64,000 bases of DNA from an uncultured Pelagibacteraceae bacterium (lineage in GTDB: Bacteria > Pseudomonadota > Alphaproteobacteria > Pelagibacterales > Pelagibacteraceae): assembly GCA_902556505.1 (NCBI GenBank), contig CACDWM010000001.1, positions 108,223 through 172,222 on the forward strand. Direction: 5' to 3'. How positions within the stretch are numbered: the first letter of the stretch is position 1; every line of letters starts with the position of its first letter. Below, piece after piece: positions 31,147 to 38,613 of the stretch. The notes beneath the pieces were generated by a model that was not told the origin of the DNA, did no database searches, and worked only from the letters and a program-made list of their open reading frames with translations. Position numbers and translations under genes: made by a program.

Positions 31147-32022
31147 TTATTTTTTCTTTTTTAATCTAGCAATCAAACCTGAGCTATCCCAACGGTTTCC
31201 ACCCATTTCTTGAACCTCAGCATAATAGCCATCAATAATTTCAGTTATAGGCACAGGTGAACCATTTTTTTTTGCTTCTTCGATTGCAATTTTTAGATCT
31301 TTTCTCATCCAATCAATAGCAAAACCATAATCAAACTTATCATCGGTCATAGTTCGGTATCTATTTTCCATTTGCCAAGATTGTGCTGCACCTTTAGATA
31401 TTGTTTCCATAACTTTATCCATATCCAAACCAGCGTTAATTCCAAAATTGATTGCTTCAGATAAACCTTGGACTGTTCCAGCAATACACATTTGGTTCAT
31501 CATTTTTGTTAACTGACCACTTCCACAAGGACCAATTAATTTTACTTTTTTACTATAACAATCAATTACAGGCTCAGCCTTTTTAAACACCTCTTCATCT
31601 CCACCAACCATTACAGTTAGTATTCCACCTTCAGCACCAGCTTGTCCTCCAGAAATAGGAGCATCTAAAAAACTAAACCCTTTGTCATTTGCTTTTTTAT
31701 TTAATTCTCTTGATACTTCTGCAGATACAGTTGAGTTATCAATAAAAATGGACCCAGCTTTTGCTGTGATAAATAATCCATTTTCTCCAGTTGCTACTTC
31801 TCTTAAATCATCGTCATTACCGACACATGTAAAAATGAAATCAGCACCATCTGCAGCCTCAGCAGGTGTATTGGCCATTTTACCTTTATATTCACCAATC
31901 CATTTTTCAGCTTTAGATTTAGTTCTATTAAAAACAGTTACATTGTGTCCGGCTTTTGATATATATCCAGCCATTGGGTAGCCCATAACCCCAAGACCTA
32001 TGAAAGCAACATTACAAGTCAT
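31147..32022 (-). CDS. 3-hydroxyisobutyrate dehydrogenase-family NAD(P) oxidoreductase
   Basis: A 291-residue beta-hydroxyacid dehydrogenase. The NAD(P) glycine motif GLGVMGYPMAG is at residues 9-19, the substrate-binding signature FLDAPISGGQAGAEGG is at 118-133, and the catalytic lysine is K173 in GSGQLTKMMNQM. Family members act on 3-hydroxyisobutyrate, tartronate semialdehyde, 6-phosphogluconate-like acids and others, including 3-sulfolactaldehyde, so the substrate is open. Its start codon is only 11 bases from the divergent start of an MFS gene, leaving no room for two separate promoters between them. Confidence 0.87.
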   Translation of the reverse strand: MTCNVAFIGLGVMGYPMAGYISKAGHNVTVFNRTKSKAEKWIGEYKGKMANTPAEAADGADFIFTCVGNDDDLREVATGENGLFITAKAGSIFIDNSTVSAEVSRELNKKANDKGFSFLDAPISGGQAGAEGGILTVMVGGDEEVFKKAEPVIDCYSKKVKLIGPCGSGQLTKMMNQMCIAGTVQGLSEAINFGINAGLDMDKVMETISKGAAQSWQMENRYRTMTDDKFDYGFAIDWMRKDLKIAIEEAKKNGSPVPITEIIDGYYAEVQEMGGNRWDSSGLIARLKKKK

Positions 32023-32033
32023 AATTTTTTTCT

Positions 32034-33239
32034 ATGTTTAAAAGTTTAAGTTTAAAAGTAATTGTATTTGGATTTATTTTTACATTTTTTTCAAGTTTTG
32101 GACAGAGTTTTTTTCTAGGCTTATTTAATTCTAGTATAAGAGACGCCTTATCAATTACACATGGACAATTTGGCTCAATTTATGCATCAGCCACTTTATT
32201 AAGTAGTATTGTTTTAGTTTGGATTGGAAAAAAAATCGATGACGTAAACATATTAAAATTTGCATCTTATGTAATAATTTTTTTATCAGCTTCCTGTTTT
32301 ATATTTTCAAAAATTTCATCAGTTATTTTTTTATTTATAGGAATTTTTTTAATGCGTTTAACTGGACAAGGATTATCAAGTCACACAGCTACAACAACTA
32401 TATCTCGTTTTTTTGAAAAAAATAGAGGTAGGGCTTTAAGCACAGGTTGGTTAGGATTGTCATTGGCTGAATTTATAATGCCAGTTTTAATTGTTTTTTT
32501 ATTAACTTTTATAGAATGGAGAGATATTTGGGTTTCAATTTCTATTTTAGTTATACTTGTTCTACCTGTTGCAACTTTTCTTTTAGTCAAAGATGTTAAG
32601 CTTGATACGAGAGAAGAATCTAACATAGAAGAGAATAATAAAGAAATTAAACAATGGAAAAGAATAGAAGTTTTAAAAGATTATAGATTTTACATTATTT
32701 GTATGACGATGTTAGCAATGCCATGGATTGCAACAGGATCTTTTGTTTATCAGTCATTTATATCCTCTTCTAAAGAGTGGGGACCTTATGTGATTGCACA
32801 ATCATTTATGGCTTACTCTATTTTATCAGTAATTACTCTTTTTATATCTGGTTTTTTAATTGATAAATTTTCTAGTAGAAAATTATTAATCTATATGAAT
32901 ATTCCACTTCTTTTTGGTACTGTAGTTCTTTATTACTTTAATGCACCACTTTCATCTTTTGTATTTTTTGGTTTGGTAGGTGTCACCAATGGTTTGGCAA
33001 ACGTACTTGGTTCCTCAACTTGGGCTGAGATTTATGGTGTTAAATATATTGGGTCTATAAAAGCCTTAACAACCGCATTGATGGTATTTTCAACAGCATT
33101 TGGTACGGCTCTATTTGGTTTTCTGATTGATATTGGCTTTTCAATTGAACAGATAGCCGTTGTTTCAGGAACTTATATCTTTGGTTCAATTATTCTTCTT
33201 TATTTGGTTAAAAATAAGCTAAATCCAAATTATTTATAA
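32034..33239 (+). CDS. Major facilitator superfamily transporter
   Basis: A 401-residue protein with twelve predicted helices, two six-helix halves joined by a charged loop at about residues 188-215 (rich in Glu, Asn and Lys). The GQFGSIYASATLLSS segment near residue 45 and FEKNRGRALSTGWLG near 124 are typical of MFS helices 2 and 4. The substrate is unknown; oxalate/formate-antiporter-like and sugar-acid carriers have a similar look. It is divergent from the hydroxyacid dehydrogenase, so a hydroxy-acid substrate is a reasonable guess. Confidence 0.85.
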   Translation: MFKSLSLKVIVFGFIFTFFSSFGQSFFLGLFNSSIRDALSITHGQFGSIYASATLLSSIVLVWIGKKIDDVNILKFASYVIIFLSASCFIFSKISSVIFLFIGIFLMRLTGQGLSSHTATTTISRFFEKNRGRALSTGWLGLSLAEFIMPVLIVFLLTFIEWRDIWVSISILVILVLPVATFLLVKDVKLDTREESNIEENNKEIKQWKRIEVLKDYRFYIICMTMLAMPWIATGSFVYQSFISSSKEWGPYVIAQSFMAYSILSVITLFISGFLIDKFSSRKLLIYMNIPLLFGTVVLYYFNAPLSSFVFFGLVGVTNGLANVLGSSTWAEIYGVKYIGSIKALTTALMVFSTAFGTALFGFLIDIGFSIEQIAVVSGTYIFGSIILLYLVKNKLNPNYL

Positions 33240-33247
33240 AATAGCCC

Positions 33248-33278
33248 TTGATTTTTAAAGACTCACTGTGTAGATACT
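33248..33278 (+). promoter_or_regulatory. Candidate promoter giving a near-leaderless rpoZ mRNA
   Basis: TTGATT at 33248-33253 is followed after 17 bases by TAGATA (33271-33276), or after 19 bases by GATACT (33273-33278). Either placement would start transcription at or within a few bases of the rpoZ ATG at 33283. No Shine-Dalgarno is present before that ATG. The match to consensus is only moderate. Confidence 0.3.
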
Positions 33279-33282
33279 CAGC

Positions 33283-33816
33283 ATGGCACGAGTAACCGTA
33301 GAAGACTGTATTGATAAAGTAGAGAGCCCTTATGAATTAGTACTAGTTGCTAAAGAAAGAGCTACTCAACTTAATGCAGGAATAGAACCAACAATTGATA
33401 GAGATAACGATAAAAATACGGTTATTTCATTAAGAGAAATTGCTGAAGAAAAAATTAAAGTTTCAGATTTAACTGATAGCGCTGTTTACAAACTTAGAAA
33501 ACATGTTGAGCAAGTTGACGATACTGCTGAGGATGATGAAGAAATAGGTGATGATTTTGAAAATCTATATAAAGGTGAAATTTCAAAAAGTGGTACGCCA
33601 ATTTTACCATCTAAAAGAGCAAGAAAAACTCCAGAAAAAATTCAAGTAACAAAAGAAGATTTGGCTGAGCTATCTGAAACAGCTACAGCAGAAGTTGATA
33701 ATTCAGTAGGAGAAGAAACGATGAATGAGCAAGGAGAAGTTTCTTTAGATGAAGTATCAGAATCAGAATATCAAGAAGCAGACGTATCTTCAGATGACAC
33801 TGAAGCTTCAAACTAA
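33283..33816 (+). CDS. rpoZ: RNA polymerase omega subunit with long acidic tail
   Basis: The first 60-70 residues are a normal omega subunit: MARVTVEDCIDKVESPYELVLVA and a later ISLREIAEEKI. Omega helps assemble and stabilise the beta-prime subunit. The protein is 177 residues long; many bacterial omegas are 80-120, and although alphaproteobacterial ones are often longer, here nearly 100 residues of acidic, low-complexity sequence (DDTAEDDEE, EADVSSDDTE) follow the core. The tail has a short basic patch (SKRARKTPEK). It is single-copy here and followed by dusA 25 bases later. Confidence 0.93.
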   Translation: MARVTVEDCIDKVESPYELVLVAKERATQLNAGIEPTIDRDNDKNTVISLREIAEEKIKVSDLTDSAVYKLRKHVEQVDDTAEDDEEIGDDFENLYKGEISKSGTPILPSKRARKTPEKIQVTKEDLAELSETATAEVDNSVGEETMNEQGEVSLDEVSESEYQEADVSSDDTEASN

Positions 33817-33841
33817 TAAAAAAATAATATAAAGTTATACC

Positions 33842-34834
33842 ATGAATAGGAAAGTATCAGTTGCTCCTATGATGGATTGCACAGATCGTCATGAACGATT
33901 TTTTCTAAGATTAATATCCAAAAACACTCTTCTTTACACTGAGATGGTAGTCGATGAAGCAATAAATAGAGGAGATAAAAAAAAGTTATTGGAGTTTAAT
34001 ATTAATGAGAAACCTGTAGCACTTCAATTAGGAGGCTCTTCTCCAAAACTTTTAGCTGAAGCCACTAAAGTAGGCGAAGATTTTGGTTATGATGAAATTA
34101 ATCTAAACTTAGGTTGTCCTAGTAAAAAAGTTGAAAAAAATAGATTTGGTGCTTGTTTAATGAAAGAGCCAAATTTAGTGGCAGATTGTTTAAGTAAAAT
34201 GCAATCAATTACAAAACTACCAGTAACTATCAAAACAAGAATTGGTTACGATGATGTAGAAGATTATGAAAATTTACATAGTTTTATTTCTACCTTAAAA
34301 GCAACTGGAGTTAAAACTTTCATCATTCATGCAAGAAAAGCAATGTTAGGTAAATTTACACCTAAACAAAATTTAAATATTCCTCCTCTAAAATACGAAT
34401 ATGTTTATAAATTAAAAAAAGATTTTCCTAATGAAGAGATCATAATTAATGGAGGAATAATCTCAGTGGATGAAATAAAACCTCATTTAGAAAAAACAGA
34501 TGGTGTAATGATAGGAAGAGCTGCGTATCATACACCCTATTTATTAGCAGATATTGAAAGAGAAATATTCAATAATGACGATGTTCCAAGTAGACAAGAT
34601 GTAATTGAACAACTCATTCCTTATGTTAAAGAAGAATTAAAAAAAGGAACAAGATTGAATCAAATTATGAGACATACTCTTGGTTTATTTCATGGTCAAA
34701 CAGGTGCAAGTTATTGGAAAAGATATTTAAGTGAAAACATGTGTGTGAGAGATGCTGATGTGAAAAAAATTGATCACATCATGGATAAAATTAAATATAA
34801 CAATGTAGATACTAGAGTAGGACAGTCTGCTTAA
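33842..34834 (+). CDS. dusA: tRNA-dihydrouridine synthase A
   Basis: A 330-residue FMN-dependent TIM-barrel enzyme that reduces uridines in the tRNA D-loop. The start RKVSVAPMMDCTDRHERFFLR and the catalytic loop NLGCPSKKVEKNRFGACLM, which holds the proton-donor cysteine, are specific to the DusA branch. The FMN-phosphate motif INGGI near residue 205 and GRAAYHTPY near 225 are also seen. Length is normal. Confidence 0.93.
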   Translation: MNRKVSVAPMMDCTDRHERFFLRLISKNTLLYTEMVVDEAINRGDKKKLLEFNINEKPVALQLGGSSPKLLAEATKVGEDFGYDEINLNLGCPSKKVEKNRFGACLMKEPNLVADCLSKMQSITKLPVTIKTRIGYDDVEDYENLHSFISTLKATGVKTFIIHARKAMLGKFTPKQNLNIPPLKYEYVYKLKKDFPNEEIIINGGIISVDEIKPHLEKTDGVMIGRAAYHTPYLLADIEREIFNNDDVPSRQDVIEQLIPYVKEELKKGTRLNQIMRHTLGLFHGQTGASYWKRYLSENMCVRDADVKKIDHIMDKIKYNNVDTRVGQSA

Positions 34835-34874
34835 TTCAATTCTAACAAACGAATACAGTTATATTATTTTATTA

Positions 34875-35660
34875 ATGGCTTTAACAGCTATTCCAGTAGG
34901 TTTTGTGGCCGGATTATTTGGTATAGGTGGAGGGTTGATAACTGTTCCTTTTTTATATTTTATTTTTGGTTCTTTAGAAATTGATCCTCAATATATAATG
35001 CATCTTGCTGTTGGAACTTCTTTTGCAATCATAATACCAACCTCTACAGTTTCAGTTTTAACTCATCATAAATTTAAAGCAGTTGATTTTGATATTGTAA
35101 AAAATTACGGTCTTTTTGTTGTACTAGGAGTGATTGTTGGAACTGTTTTTGCAGCTTCTCTAAAAACCAAATCTCTGGTTTTATTTTTTTCTATAATGAT
35201 CTTATTTTTAGGAATTTACTTACTTTTAATAAAAGAAAAGGAGCAAAACATAATTGTTAAAATGAAATTATATTTAAAAGTAATTCTTGGTTTTCTTGTT
35301 GGGTTTATATCTGCTCCTATGGGCATAGGAGGAGCTGTAATGAATGTACCTATCCTTAAGTTTTTTGGTTATTCAATAAATAAAGCTATTGGAAGTGCAG
35401 CAGCAATAGGTTTCTTAATTGCTCTATTTGGAGCAATTGGTTTTTTAATTTCAGGAAATTATTTAAATTCAAGTCTTCCACTAAGTGTTGGTTTTATAAA
35501 TATCCCCGCTTTTTTAATTTTCATACCGATTACAACTTTTATGGCTAGGATAGGAGCTAAAACAGTTCATAGTATTGATAAGAATAAAATAAGTAAGTTT
35601 TTTGGAATTTTTCTTTTAGTGGTATCGATTAAATTTTTTTACGAATACTTAAAATTATAA
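34875..35660 (+). CDS. TSUP-family (TauE/SafE) anion transporter
   Basis: A 261-residue membrane protein with eight hydrophobic segments and the duplicated TSUP motif: GLFGIGGGLITVPFL near residue 13 and SAPMGIGGAVMNVPIL near 145. Members export sulfite, sulfoacetate or related organic acids, or import such anions. It is 30 kb from the taurine cluster, so sulfite export from taurine is only one possibility. The frame is complete and ends before a short hairpin-containing gap. Confidence 0.85.
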   Translation: MALTAIPVGFVAGLFGIGGGLITVPFLYFIFGSLEIDPQYIMHLAVGTSFAIIIPTSTVSVLTHHKFKAVDFDIVKNYGLFVVLGVIVGTVFAASLKTKSLVLFFSIMILFLGIYLLLIKEKEQNIIVKMKLYLKVILGFLVGFISAPMGIGGAVMNVPILKFFGYSINKAIGSAAAIGFLIALFGAIGFLISGNYLNSSLPLSVGFINIPAFLIFIPITTFMARIGAKTVHSIDKNKISKFFGIFLLVVSIKFFYEYLKL

Positions 35661-35674
35661 AAAGTAAAAAAAAA

Positions 35675-35704
35675 GAGGTGACTTCAGTCTCCCTCCATCA
35701 CCTC
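35675..35704. other. Isolated hairpin in the gap before the coiled-coil gene
   Basis: GAGGTGA (35675-35681) and TCACCTC (35698-35704) can pair over seven bases around a 16-base, unusually C/T-rich loop. It sits in a 218-base gene-free stretch (35661-35878) that is otherwise very A+T-rich. It has no T-run, so it is not a clear terminator; a small RNA or 3' stabiliser for the upstream gene are options. I see nothing else recognisable in the gap. Confidence 0.35.
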
Positions 35705-35878
35705 ACAAATTAACACTAGTTGATTCTTTAAATATCTATGAACACTTATTAGTTGAAAATTCATTTTATCAACTAATTTAAAGTTTAACAATCTTAGGTT
35801 GTATTAAGTTTTTAAAAAAAACTCAATTTAGCCATACATAATATTTAGTGTTATTATTCTAATTGATACTTTTTAAAT

Positions 35879-36982
35879 ATGGTTTCAATAAAAGATATTA
35901 ATAAAAATTTTAAAAAAAATTTATTTGATCCAATAGATAAAACTAAAAATAAGCTTTCCTCACTTTTAAAAGATTTTAAAAAAAACAAAGTTAAAAAAGA
36001 TTTAGCATTACAAAAACAGTTAGAGAAAGAAAAGAAAAGAGAATTAATTTTAGAAAAAAAACTAGCAAAAAAAGCTAAACAAGATGAGCTCAAAGAAGAA
36101 AGAAAGAAAATCCTTTTTCAAAAAAAATTAATCATTGAAAATGAAAAGCAAGAAAAAAGGAATGAAGAAAAAAGACAAAAAATAGAAGCTCAAAGAATTA
36201 AAATAGAACAGAAAAAAATTAAAGACGAAGAAACAAGAAAACTTAGAGAGGAAGCCAGAAAGCTTAAAGAAGAAGATTTAAGACTTAAAATGTTAGAAAG
36301 ACAAAGAATTAGAGAAGAAAATATTAAAATTAAAGAGGAAGAATTAAAAAATAAAGAAATTGAAGCTCAAAAGAGAAGAGATGAAAAAGAAAAAGAAAGA
36401 CAGGAAAAAATAAGATTAAAAGAAATTGAAAGAAAAAATAGACTTGAAGAAGAACAAAGATTAAGAGAGGCAGCTAGGAAGCTGAAATATGAGCAACAAA
36501 AACTTAAAGAAATGGAAGAAAGATTAAGAGATCTAGAAACTGAAAGACAGCAAGAAATTCAAAGACAAATTTTAAAAGAAGAGGCTGAGCAAAGAGCGAA
36601 GGAAGAGGAATTAAGAAATAAAGAAAAAGAACTTAAAGAAGCTGAACGTGAGAGAATAAATAAAGAAAATGAAAGACGTCAAAGAGAAAGAGAACTGAAA
36701 ATAGAGGAGGAAAGACAAAAAAGAATTGATGAAGAAAACGAGAGAATTAGATTAGCTGAAATTGCTCAAAAAGAGAGAGAAGATGAGGAAAATAGGCGAA
36801 TGAAAGAATGGGAGAAAAAATTTGATGAAGAACAACGACTTAAAGAGGAGGAATTGGTTAAAAAGTTTTATAGCGACGAAACTCCTGAACAAGAAAATAA
36901 TCAGGATGTCGATAATTTAGAAACTAAAACTGATAACGAAAATTTAGAAACTAAAAACGATCAAGATAATTTAAAGAATTAA
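35879..36982 (+). CDS. Long charged coiled-coil / single-helix protein
   Basis: A 367-residue protein made almost wholly of Lys, Glu, Arg, Leu and Ile between residues about 30 and 330. The even mixture of E/K/R with heptad-like hydrophobics predicts a very long coiled coil or a stable single alpha-helix. An internal repeat is visible: LREEARKLKEEDLRLKMLER near 122-141 recurs as LREAARKLKYEQQKLKEMEE near 195-214. The C-terminus has a short repeated NLETK(T/N)D unit. There is no signal peptide, membrane helix or catalytic motif. Architecture recalls cytoskeletal or scaffold proteins, but no function can be assigned. It overlaps the convergent mutase gene by four bases. Confidence 0.7.
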   Translation: MVSIKDINKNFKKNLFDPIDKTKNKLSSLLKDFKKNKVKKDLALQKQLEKEKKRELILEKKLAKKAKQDELKEERKKILFQKKLIIENEKQEKRNEEKRQKIEAQRIKIEQKKIKDEETRKLREEARKLKEEDLRLKMLERQRIREENIKIKEEELKNKEIEAQKRRDEKEKERQEKIRLKEIERKNRLEEEQRLREAARKLKYEQQKLKEMEERLRDLETERQQEIQRQILKEEAEQRAKEEELRNKEKELKEAERERINKENERRQRERELKIEEERQKRIDEENERIRLAEIAQKEREDEENRRMKEWEKKFDEEQRLKEEELVKKFYSDETPEQENNQDVDNLETKTDNENLETKNDQDNLKN

Positions 36983-38433
36983 ATTTTCTGATCATATTCA
37001 CCAACTTTACCTGTTTTTTGTAACAAATCGTCAATAAAATCAAAGATTTTTTTCTTTCTTTCATCTGATGTTGGGCTTTCAGTAACTATAACTAAAGATG
37101 GTTTGTTTGAAGATGCTCTTATAAGTCCCCACGAACCATCTTCAAATGAAAATCTAACTCCATTAACAGTTAAAATATCATCAATAACTTGGCCATCTAT
37201 TTCAGTTTTGTTTTCTTTTAAATTTTTAATTTGTTTAACTAGTTCTTCAACAATAATATACTTTTCTTCATCTTTGCAAAAAGGTGCCATTGTCGGTGTT
37301 TGAAATGTGTTAGGTAATTCACTAATAATTTCACTCATTTTTTTATTTTGATTATCTAGTAAGTGGCACACTTGAATTGCTGAATTGATACCATCATCAT
37401 ATCCAAAACCTAATGGCTGATTGAAGAAAAAATGACCACTTTTTTCAAAACCTGCCAAGGCTTTTTCAGTGTTCACTTTTCTTTTAATATGAGAATGACC
37501 TGTTTTCCAATAAATTGTTTCACAGTTGTTTTCTAATAAGATTTTATCTTTTGAGTACAAACCTGTTGATTTTACATCTACTACAAATTTTGAATTTTTA
37601 TGTTTACCTGATAAATTCCTAGCAATTAGAAGACCAATTTTATCTGAAAATATTTCATTACCCTTATCGTCAATAACTCCAACTCTATCTCCATCACCAT
37701 CAAATCCAAACCCTATATCAGCATTGTTTTTTTTAACTACTTTTGCTATTTCGTGAAGCATTTCCAGATCCTCTGGATTTGGATTGTATTTAGGAAAATT
37801 CCAATCTAGATTACAATCTAATTCTATTACCTCACATCCAATGCCTCTTAGAATATCTGGGGCAAAAACACCTGCTGTTCCATTTCCACAAGCCACCACA
37901 GCTTTTATTTTTTTCTTAATTTTATTTTTACTAATTAGATCCTCTTTATAGATTTTATCAAAATTTTTTATTTGTTTTTCATTACCTTCACCTTTTGTAA
38001 ATTTTTCATTTAAGGTAATTTCTTTTAATTGCTTCATTTCTTCAGGTGCATGAGTTAGTCCTTTTTTGATTCCCATTTTTACACCAGTCCAACCATTTTC
38101 GTTATGACTTGCTGTAACCATAGCAACTGCATCTGCGTCCAAATTAAATTGTGCAAAATAAACCATTGGAGATAAGGATAGACCTACATCTTCAATATTA
38201 CATCCAGTAGATATTAATCCTTTTTTAAGAGCAGCTTTTATTTCTTCGCTATAAGATCGATAATCATGTCCAACGATGATTCTTGGATTTTCTTTTTTAG
38301 TATGAATTTTTACTTGTGTCCCAAGTCCTCTACCAAGATTCTCTATTCCAGCTGAATTTATGTCTTTCTTATACAACCAACGAGCGTCATATTCTCTAAA
38401 TCCATATGGGTCTATTTTTATGTTTTGATTCAT
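36979..38433 (-). CDS. manB: Phosphomannomutase/phosphoglucomutase
   Basis: A 484-residue alpha-D-phosphohexomutase of the AlgC/ManB type interconverting mannose or glucose 6- and 1-phosphates. The phosphoserine loop is TASHNENGWTG with S109; the metal loop FGFDGDGDRVGV is near residue 243; GFEKSGHFFF near 335 is the sugar-binding loop; and the C-terminal RASSNKPSLVIVTES binds phosphate. It would supply mannose-1-phosphate or glucose-1-phosphate for envelope sugars. Dual specificity is common in this branch, so the gene symbol is a best guess. Confidence 0.88.
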   Translation of the reverse strand: MNQNIKIDPYGFREYDARWLYKKDINSAGIENLGRGLGTQVKIHTKKENPRIIVGHDYRSYSEEIKAALKKGLISTGCNIEDVGLSLSPMVYFAQFNLDADAVAMVTASHNENGWTGVKMGIKKGLTHAPEEMKQLKEITLNEKFTKGEGNEKQIKNFDKIYKEDLISKNKIKKKIKAVVACGNGTAGVFAPDILRGIGCEVIELDCNLDWNFPKYNPNPEDLEMLHEIAKVVKKNNADIGFGFDGDGDRVGVIDDKGNEIFSDKIGLLIARNLSGKHKNSKFVVDVKSTGLYSKDKILLENNCETIYWKTGHSHIKRKVNTEKALAGFEKSGHFFFNQPLGFGYDDGINSAIQVCHLLDNQNKKMSEIISELPNTFQTPTMAPFCKDEEKYIIVEELVKQIKNLKENKTEIDGQVIDDILTVNGVRFSFEDGSWGLIRASSNKPSLVIVTESPTSDERKKKIFDFIDDLLQKTGKVGEYDQKI

Positions 38434-38533
38434 TAGGTATTTACTTAACCTTTTTATGTTAATTTCTTGGAAAAAATTTAATTTTTTTATTGATTATAAT
38501 ATTGTCGCGTTCTATAAATGTTCTGTTGTTAAA

Positions 38534-38580
38534 ATGATTATATAGTATATTTACAACAAACGCCTACAACATATAGTTGT
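38534..38580 (+). promoter_or_regulatory. Probable pair of NrdR boxes upstream of nrdA
   Basis: Two 15-base near-palindromes, ATGATTATATAGTAT (38534-38548) and ACAACATATAGTTGT (38566-38580), share the core ATATAG and have centres 32 bases apart, three helical turns. Paired, phased sites of this kind upstream of ribonucleotide reductase genes are the hallmark of NrdR repression. The match to the published NrdR box is approximate, and nrdR itself is not in the window. Confidence 0.5.
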
Positions 38581-38613
38581 TTTCGTACTAATAACAAAAT
38601 ATATTAAACTTTT

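Noticed and set aside
34875..35660. Reading the TSUP transporter as the sulfite exporter of taurine breakdown
   Set aside because: It is 25 kb from the taurine genes and the family has many substrates; no xsc is present to make sulfite.
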